Assembly (NCBI GenBank): GCA_944363005.1
Contig: CALVTV010000215.1
Coordinates: 1-9,432 of the forward strand
Length of the DNA: 9,432 bases
Origin: an uncultured Clostridia bacterium
GTDB taxonomy: Bacteria > Bacillota > Clostridia > Christensenellales > Aristaeellaceae
Direction of reading: 5' to 3'
Shown: positions 6,149 through 9,432 of the stretch, in pieces
How the letters are laid out: the number at the start of each line of letters is the position of its first letter
How positions within the stretch are numbered: position 1 is the stretch's first letter
The notes under the pieces: model-generated
The model's input: only the letters and a program-made list of their open reading frames with translations
Databases searched by the model: none
Told to the model about the DNA's origin: nothing
Position numbers and translations under genes: made by a program

Positions 6149-7236
6149 CGGCGCAACAGGTACGCGCGCTGGCGCTAGATCAGTGCGCCCGCTATCCGGG
6201 CCTGGAGCCGCAGGATCTGGTCAAGGCGCTTTATCAGGCCGTGCTCGGCTGCGGGCACATGGTCAAAGACGAGGCGCAGGCGCTTGCAGGGCTTAAGAAG
6301 GAAGCGGCTTGCGTTGGGGCGAAGCCGGGCGAGGCGGTCGAACCGCTTGGAGCGGCCTATTGCCGGGTGCATCTGGCGCCGTATGCGCAAAGCGGCGCAT
6401 CGCTGGCTACGCTGGCGCGGCTGTTTGCGCTCAGCGCGCAAGACGGTGCGCAGTCCGAGGAACTGGCAGGGGCGCTTGAACACCTGGTGGCGCTGGCTGA
6501 AGCGTTGCCCGTGGACGCGGCGCGGCTTCGGGCCTACGTGGCGGATTACCTGGCGGCGGGTTGCCCGGCTGTGCATCACAGCAAGGCCTTTCGCGCGCGC
6601 TATGCCCCGGCCTATCGCGTGGTGGCGGCGCGCTATGCGGCGTGCCTGCCGCTGTTTCGGCAGATCGACGACTGCCTGCGCGAGCAGCAGCGGGCGATTG
6701 TGGCCATCGACGGCATGAGCGGCAGCGGGAAATCGACGCTGGCTGCGCTGCTTGCGCAGGTGTACGACGCGTCGGTCGTGCACATGGACGACTTCTTTTT
6801 GCAGCCGCATCAGCGCACACCGGAGCGTTACCGGACGCCTGGCGGCAACGTCGATCACGAGCGGTTTGCGCAGGAGGTGCTGGCGCCGCTTTTGCGCGGC
6901 GAGGCGTTCACCTACCGCCCCTTTGACTGCCACCGGATGGCGTTTGGCGCGCCGGTTTCGGTTTCGCCTGGCCGCGTCTTCATCATCGAAGGCTCTTACA
7001 GCCTGCACCCGGCGCTTGAACAGGCGATGGACGTGCGGGTGTTTTTGCGCGTGGACCCGGCGTTGCAGCGCGCGCGCATCCGCCTGCGCAATGGCGAGGC
7101 GATGCTTGAGCGATTTGAAACCACGTGGATTCCGCTGGAAAACCGCTATATCGAGGCCACGCATCTGGACGCGCGCTGCGGCTTGCGCGGCGATGTGGCG
7201 GCGGACGGGCGGATTGAATGGGAGGAAAGACCATGA
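6145..7236 (+). CDS. Two-domain protein: uncharacterised N-terminal domain fused to uridine-kinase-like P-loop kinase, 363 aa
   Basis: The C-terminal half (about 182-363) is a P-loop kinase of the uridine kinase/phosphoribulokinase group. It has Walker A GMSGSGKS (190-197), the substrate-side acidic motif HMDDFFLQ (213-220) and TPGGNVDHERF (231-241) as in uridine kinase-like proteins. EGSYSLHP (282-289) and an arginine-rich lid RIRLRNGE (311-318) follow. The N-terminal half (about 1-178) is helical, with LVKALYQAVLGCGHMVKD (25-42), EPLGAAYCRVHL (66-77) and HHSKAFRARYAPAYRVV (144-160). I recognise it only as a conserved-looking domain without a known role. Probable activity is phosphorylation of a nucleoside or another hydroxyl-bearing metabolite, substrate unproven. 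ATG 6145 overlaps the hydrolase stop (ATGA). An earlier in-frame ATG (6085) lies deep in the hydrolase gene and is not favoured. The stop overlaps the next start in the same way. Confidence 0.85.
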   Translation: MTAQQVRALALDQCARYPGLEPQDLVKALYQAVLGCGHMVKDEAQALAGLKKEAACVGAKPGEAVEPLGAAYCRVHLAPYAQSGASLATLARLFALSAQDGAQSEELAGALEHLVALAEALPVDAARLRAYVADYLAAGCPAVHHSKAFRARYAPAYRVVAARYAACLPLFRQIDDCLREQQRAIVAIDGMSGSGKSTLAALLAQVYDASVVHMDDFFLQPHQRTPERYRTPGGNVDHERFAQEVLAPLLRGEAFTYRPFDCHRMAFGAPVSVSPGRVFIIEGSYSLHPALEQAMDVRVFLRVDPALQRARIRLRNGEAMLERFETTWIPLENRYIEATHLDARCGLRGDVAADGRIEWEERP

Positions 7237-7649
7237 ATCTCGTCGTCATCGACGGCCAGGGCGGCCGCATGGGCAGCCAGATCATCGAGGGCGTGCGCGC
7301 AGCGGGCTTCGCCTGCGACATCACCGCCATCGGCACGAACGTGCTGGCGACCAGCGCCATGCTCAAGGCGGGCGCGGATCGCGGCGCGACGGGCGAAAAC
7401 CCGGTCGTCGTCGCCTGCCGCGATGCGCAGGTGATCGTAGGCCCCATCGGCATTCTCGCGGCGGATTCGCTGCTGGGCGAGGTCACGCCCGCGATGGCCG
7501 TTGCCGTGGGCCAAAGCCGCGCCGTCAAGCTGCTCCTGCCGGTCAACCAGTGCCGCAACCTTGTCGTGGGCACCCAGCAGCTCACGCTCTCTCAGCTGGT
7601 GGCGCAGGCCGTCGCCCAGCTTCGCCAGATGAGCGAAATAGACAGCTAA
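7233..7649 (+). CDS. DUF3842 family protein, 138 aa
   Basis: This is a small protein of the DUF3842 family, found mainly in Clostridia and of unknown biochemical function. The whole chain follows the family pattern: VVIDGQGGRMG near the start (residues about 4-14), IGTNVLATSAMLKAGADRGA (about 31-50), GENPVV, then IVGPIGILAADSLLGEVTP (about 70-88) and LLLPVNQC (about 103-110). The glycine-rich opening after a beta strand resembles a nucleotide-binding loop, but no binding has been shown. GGAGG at 7221-7225 sits seven bases before ATG 7233. The alternative ATG at 7218 lies at that ribosome site and is rejected. The start overlaps the kinase stop (ATGA, 7233-7236), which places it in the same operon. 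A small inverted repeat (CCGG 7653-7656 with 7662-7665, then TTTT) follows the stop and may be a weak terminator. Confidence 0.9.
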   Translation: MNLVVIDGQGGRMGSQIIEGVRAAGFACDITAIGTNVLATSAMLKAGADRGATGENPVVVACRDAQVIVGPIGILAADSLLGEVTPAMAVAVGQSRAVKLLLPVNQCRNLVVGTQQLTLSQLVAQAVAQLRQMSEIDS

Positions 7650-7839
7650 CCTCCGGTCAAGCCGGTTTTATACATTCCAAATCCGAACGTGGCGATTGAC
7701 CGCAATCGGGAGAACGGACAACTCTTCGGTGTTTCCGCGCCTCCAGATGGTCAAGCCGCACGTTCCCTCTCTCAATCGCGCCATGAAGGCGTCTTGCCCG
7801 CCCCAGGCGGAAAAGAAAGCGAAAAGGAGAGAAAAACCC
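7650..7839 (+). promoter_or_regulatory. 190-base leader-like gap before the ECF gene, with hairpins and a short direct repeat
   Basis: No gene is supported here. CCGG (7653-7656) with CCGG (7662-7665) and TTTT is a weak terminator at best. CGATTG (7693-7698) pairs perfectly with CAATCG (7703-7708). CGGA-AAC (7715-7722, one base bulged) pairs with GTTTCCG (7731-7737). The ten-base GGTCAAGCCG occurs twice, at 7655-7664 and 7749-7758. AGGAGA (7825-7830) is the ribosome site for the ECF gene. I find no good promoter and no match to a riboswitch I know by consensus (TPP, FMN, cobalamin, THF and preQ1 were checked by eye). S-component genes are often under riboswitch control, so a cis-regulatory RNA is possible but unproven. 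Confidence 0.35.
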
Positions 7840-8391
7840 ATGAACTCTGTCAAATCCCGCGTTTACCTGCTCGTCATGAGCGCCATCTGCCTGGCGCTTT
7901 GCCTGGTGCTGCCCTTTCTGACCGGTCAGATTCCGCAAATCGGCAGCGCGCTTTCCCCGATGCACATTCCTGTACTGCTCTGCGGTTTTTTGTGCGGCCC
8001 CGTGTATGCGGGCGTGGTCGGCGCGGTGGCGCCCCTGCTGCGCTTTGCGCTCTTTGGCATGCCGCCGCTGTTCCCGACCGGCGTGGCCATGTGCTTTGAG
8101 CTGGCTGCCTACGGCCTGATCGCCGGCGCGCTGTATCGCCGCCTGCCCGCGTCCCGCGCATCGATCTACGCCGCGCTCATCGTGGCCATGCTCGGCGGCC
8201 GCGTCGTCTGGGGCGTGGTGCGCGTGCTGCTCTCCGGCGTCAGCGGCTCCGCATTCACGTGGGCGGCGTTCATGTCCGGCGCGTTTTTCAACGCCGTGCC
8301 CGGCATCATCGTGCACATCGTGCTCATCCCCGTGATCGTCATGGCGCTCGAGCGCGCCGTGCCCAGCCTCAGGCACGCGAAAGCGGCTTAA
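7840..8391 (+). CDS. ECF transporter S component (substrate-binding membrane subunit), 183 aa
   Basis: This is an integral membrane protein of the ECF-type transporter S-component group (PF12822-like). It would bind a micronutrient and work with a shared EcfT/EcfA energising module encoded elsewhere. About six hydrophobic segments are visible: near 8-28, 41-57, 58-74, 82-99, 108-130 and 142-170. The loop after the first segment and the following stretch (IGSALSPMHIPVLLCGFL, 34-51; CGPVYAGVVGAVAPLLRF, 52-69) and the FELAAYGLIAGALYR segment (86-100) are typical. Substrate cannot be read from sequence; vitamins or nucleobase-like compounds are usual for the class. ATG 7840 is preferred over in-frame ATGs upstream (7696) because AGGAGA lies at 7825-7830 and the protein then opens with a short basic stretch before its first membrane segment. 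No ecfA or ecfT gene is in the window. A strong terminator follows. Confidence 0.85.
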   Translation: MNSVKSRVYLLVMSAICLALCLVLPFLTGQIPQIGSALSPMHIPVLLCGFLCGPVYAGVVGAVAPLLRFALFGMPPLFPTGVAMCFELAAYGLIAGALYRRLPASRASIYAALIVAMLGGRVVWGVVRVLLSGVSGSAFTWAAFMSGAFFNAVPGIIVHIVLIPVIVMALERAVPSLRHAKAA

Positions 8392-8412
8392 AACGCGCTC
8401 CTTTGCTCTGCA

Positions 8413-8445
8413 CCGCATTCCCCAAGGGAATGCGGCTTGTTTTTT
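8413..8445 (+). terminator. Strong intrinsic terminator after the ECF gene
   Basis: CCGCATTCCC (8413-8422) and GGGAATGCGG (8426-8435) form a perfect 10-bp stem with a three-base loop, followed by TTGTTTTTT (8437-8445). It ends the hydrolase-to-ECF transcription unit and insulates dprA, whose promoter begins 18 bases later. Confidence 0.92.
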
Positions 8446-8462
8446 GGGCGGGGGGCCAAAGG

Positions 8463-8490
8463 TTGACAAACCAGGCGTTTGCCGTATAAT
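8463..8490 (+). promoter_or_regulatory. Full-consensus sigma-A promoter for dprA
   Basis: TTGACA at 8463-8468 and TATAAT at 8485-8490 are both perfect, separated by 16 bases. The start of transcription should be near 8497. That would put the in-frame ATG at 8498 essentially at the RNA 5' end, so the GTG at 8516, with its own ribosome site, is the more likely start codon. Confidence 0.85.
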
Positions 8491-8515
8491 GAAGGCGATG
8501 GAAGGGGGCGGTTTC

Positions 8516-9432
8516 GTGCGCGAACACGACGCGATGGCGGTGTTGGTCAGCGTGTCCGGCCTGACGTATGCCCGCCGGGAGATGGCGCTGCGCGCCGCAG
8601 GAAGCGCGCTTGCCATCCTGGAAAATCCCCGCGAGTTTGCCGCTCAGTTGGGCGAGGCGGGCGTGGCCGCTGTGCGCCGGACGATGCGCGAAGGCGTGCG
8701 TTCGCTGGAGGATGCCGGGCGGCAGGGCGTGCGCTGGGTGGTGCGCGGGGAGGAGGGCTATCCGCCGGGACTCATGCAGATTGCGCATCCGCCGCACCTG
8801 CTCTTCATCCGGGGCGAGGCGAATCTGCTCGATCCGTTTCCGTTTGCCATCGTGGGCACGCGCCGTGCCAGCGACTACGGCCTGCGGCAGACGCGAAAGA
8901 TTGCCCGCGAACTGGCGCAGGCGGGGCTGTGCATCGTCTCCGGGCTTGCGCTTGGAATCGATGCGGCGGCTCATCGCGGTGCGCTGGAGGCAGAAGGGCG
9001 CACTGTCGCCGTGCTGGGCGGCGGACTGAACCGCATGTATCCGGCGCAAAACGAGCCGCTCATGCGCGAGATTGTCGAGCGTGGCGGAAGCGTGGTCACG
9101 GAATACCCGCCGGATGAAAAACCGGCGCGATACAATTTTCTGCACAGGAACCGGATCATCGCCGGGCTTTCGCAGGGCGTGCTCGTCACCGAGGGCGCCA
9201 GGCGCTCCGGCGCGCTGCGCACCGTCGAGGATGCGCTTGCCTGCGGCCGCGAGGTCTTTGCCTTGCCGGGCCGGGTGGACAGCATCGGCTCGCAACTGCC
9301 GCATATGCTGTTGGCGGAAGGCGCGCATCTGGCGACCTGCGCGCAGGATATCCTGGATGCGTTTGCGCTGGGCGAAACGGGCGTTCGCGAGCCGGTGAAA
9401 CCGCAAACCGCGCCGGCCATGCCCCGGGGATT
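8516..9432 (+). CDS. dprA: DNA-processing protein DprA (Smf), C-terminus beyond the window
   Basis: DprA protects incoming single-stranded DNA during natural transformation and loads RecA on it; it is also present in many bacteria not known to be competent. The frame stays open to the window edge, giving 305 residues. An N-terminal helical domain (about 1-75) precedes the Rossmann-type DprA core. The core shows FAIVGTRRASDYG (110-122), IVSGLALGIDAAAHRGAL (140-157), AVLGGGLNRMYPAQN (165-179), RNRIIAGLS (211-219), EGARRSGALRTVEDAL (226-241) and REVFALPG (245-252). Two blocks differ slightly from the usual family wording: FLHRNRIIAG, where FPRRNRIIAG is common, and SGALRTVEDAL, where SGALITARxAL is common. 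I chose GTG 8516 because AAGGGGG at 8502-8508 lies seven bases upstream and the promoter leaves almost no leader for ATG 8498. The C-terminal winged-helix domain, if present, lies outside the window. Confidence 0.94.
   Translation, partial: MREHDAMAVLVSVSGLTYARREMALRAAGSALAILENPREFAAQLGEAGVAAVRRTMREGVRSLEDAGRQGVRWVVRGEEGYPPGLMQIAHPPHLLFIRGEANLLDPFPFAIVGTRRASDYGLRQTRKIARELAQAGLCIVSGLALGIDAAAHRGALEAEGRTVAVLGGGLNRMYPAQNEPLMREIVERGGSVVTEYPPDEKPARYNFLHRNRIIAGLSQGVLVTEGARRSGALRTVEDALACGREVFALPGRVDSIGSQLPHMLLAEGAHLATCAQDILDAFALGETGVREPVKPQTAPAMPRG

Noticed and set aside
7696..7724. TTGACC at 7696-7701 as a -35 box for the ECF gene
   Set aside because: No acceptable -10 box is found 16-18 bases downstream, and the bases form part of a hairpin loop and stem.
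8369..9406. Long - strand and other-frame + strand open frames across dprA
   Set aside because: The DprA motifs are continuous in one + strand frame from 8516 to the edge, so these frames are shadows.

Overview
The window is GC-rich DNA with every supportable gene on the + strand, close spacing and strong AGGAGG-type ribosome binding sites. The gene set (DUF1292, DUF3842, an ECF transporter S component, UvrC, a YifB/ComM-type AAA+ protein and DprA) points to a Bacillota chromosome, most likely a high-GC member of Clostridia. A Christensenellales-like lineage is my guess, but the sequence alone does not settle it. I see no phage, insertion sequence, CRISPR array, tRNA or rRNA.

Layout. Positions 1-116 hold the C-terminal end of an M20-family metallopeptidase. 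Next comes a 387-base stretch without a gene, rich in nested inverted repeats and closed by a good intrinsic terminator (424-462). It could be a structured non-coding RNA, a structured 3' UTR or a dispersed intergenic repeat. Positions 504-1100 encode an unrecognised 198-residue protein. A small acidic DUF1292 protein (1188-1508) follows with its own promoter. A hairpin-rich gap ending in a probable terminator leads to uvrC (1639-3558), a 64-residue helical protein (3536-3730) and a YifB/ComM-family AAA+ gene (3750-5282). These three are overlapping or closely spaced and look like one transcription unit.

A new promoter directly after yifB (5284-5313) drives an esterase-like alpha/beta hydrolase, a two-domain protein with a uridine-kinase-like C-terminus, and a DUF3842 protein. 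The three are linked by ATGA stop/start overlaps. After a 190-base leader-like gap comes an ECF transporter substrate-binding membrane subunit, then a strong terminator (8413-8445). A promoter with two perfect consensus hexamers then drives dprA, which runs off the right edge.

Functionally, the window combines DNA repair and DNA uptake genes (uvrC, yifB/comM, dprA) with a self-contained cassette of hydrolase, P-loop kinase, DUF3842 and ECF S component. The cassette sits between yifB and dprA, two genes that are often neighbours in bacteria. A salvage role, in which an imported small molecule is hydrolysed or phosphorylated, is inference. The least explained items are the 117-462 region, the N-terminal domain fused to the kinase, and the leader before the ECF gene.
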